DNA from: Candidatus Stahliibacteriota bacterium
Lineage (GTDB): Bacteria; Hydrothermota; UBA3073
Reading direction: 5' to 3'
Assembly: GCA_030627085.1 (NCBI GenBank)
Contig: DAOUSS010000126.1
Coordinates: 1-5,085, forward strand
Length of the DNA: 5,085 bases
The notes beneath the pieces are model-generated. The model worked only from the letters and a program-made list of their open reading frames with translations. It was not told the DNA's origin and did no database searches. Positions within the stretch are counted from its first letter, which is position 1, and the number at the start of each line of letters is the position of its first letter. Both the position numbers and the translations under genes were made by a program. Shown here piece by piece: positions 5,069-5,085 of the stretch.

Positions 5069-5085
5069 ATCTGTGAATATCTGTG
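5069..5085. repeat. Start of a 10-nt repeat (ATCTGTG), cut by window edge
   Basis: ATCTGTG occurs at 5069-5075 and again at 5079-5085, a 10-nt period with AAT between the copies. The window ends inside it, so its extent is unknown. It looks like the ATCTGTGAAT-type intergenic micro-repeats of other uncultivated bacteria. Confidence 0.5.

Noticed and set aside
5065..5070. TATAAT on the plus strand near the right edge
   Set aside because: No -35 partner is found at 16-18 nt spacing, and no plus-strand gene follows in the window.

Overview
The window looks like chromosomal DNA from an uncultivated, probably thermophilic or anaerobic bacterium with moderately low GC. All five genes read on the minus strand, so transcription runs from right to left. 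The gene content (paired butyrate kinases, a stand-alone bacterial-type mannose-1-phosphate guanylyltransferase, a DUF1015 protein and a DUF3108 protein) fits candidate-phylum lineages such as WOR-3 or Omnitrophica. So do the intergenic gaps, which are packed with 7-10 nt tandem micro-repeats and GC-rich palindromes. This placement is an inference from general resemblance and is weak; no taxonomic marker is present.

Layout in transcription order (right to left): 4877-5085 is a repeat-filled upstream spacer. 4250-4876 encodes a DUF3108-family protein, probably exported. A 52-nt spacer made almost wholly of six TGACNAN heptamers follows. 3139-4197 encodes a divergent butyrate kinase paralogue. 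Nine nucleotides later, 2074-3129 encodes a canonical butyrate kinase. 35 nt further on, 986-2038 encodes mannose-1-phosphate guanylyltransferase (ManC). A 180-bp repeat-bearing spacer separates this from 1-805, the N-terminal two thirds of a DUF1015 protein that runs off the left edge.

The two kinase genes and manC are packed tightly enough to be one transcription unit, with each stop next to or inside the next ribosome-binding site. Butyrate kinase makes ATP and butyrate (or branched short-chain acids) from acyl phosphates. ManC makes GDP-mannose for surface glycans or compatible solutes. No phosphotransbutyrylase or 2-oxoacid oxidoreductase lies in the window, so the kinases' substrate cannot be fixed from context.

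The most notable observation is that the upstream butyrate kinase copy keeps nearly all residues aligned with the acetate-kinase-family active site, but has alanine where the family's transition-state arginine (ERSG motif, Arg241 of Methanosarcina acetate kinase) should be. The adjacent copy keeps that arginine. This suggests an asymmetric pair, with one canonical kinase and one altered or non-catalytic partner. The second notable observation is that the three larger gaps between genes, including the spacer at the right edge, each hold different short periodic repeats (7, 8 or 10 nt), two of which belong to the same octamer family.
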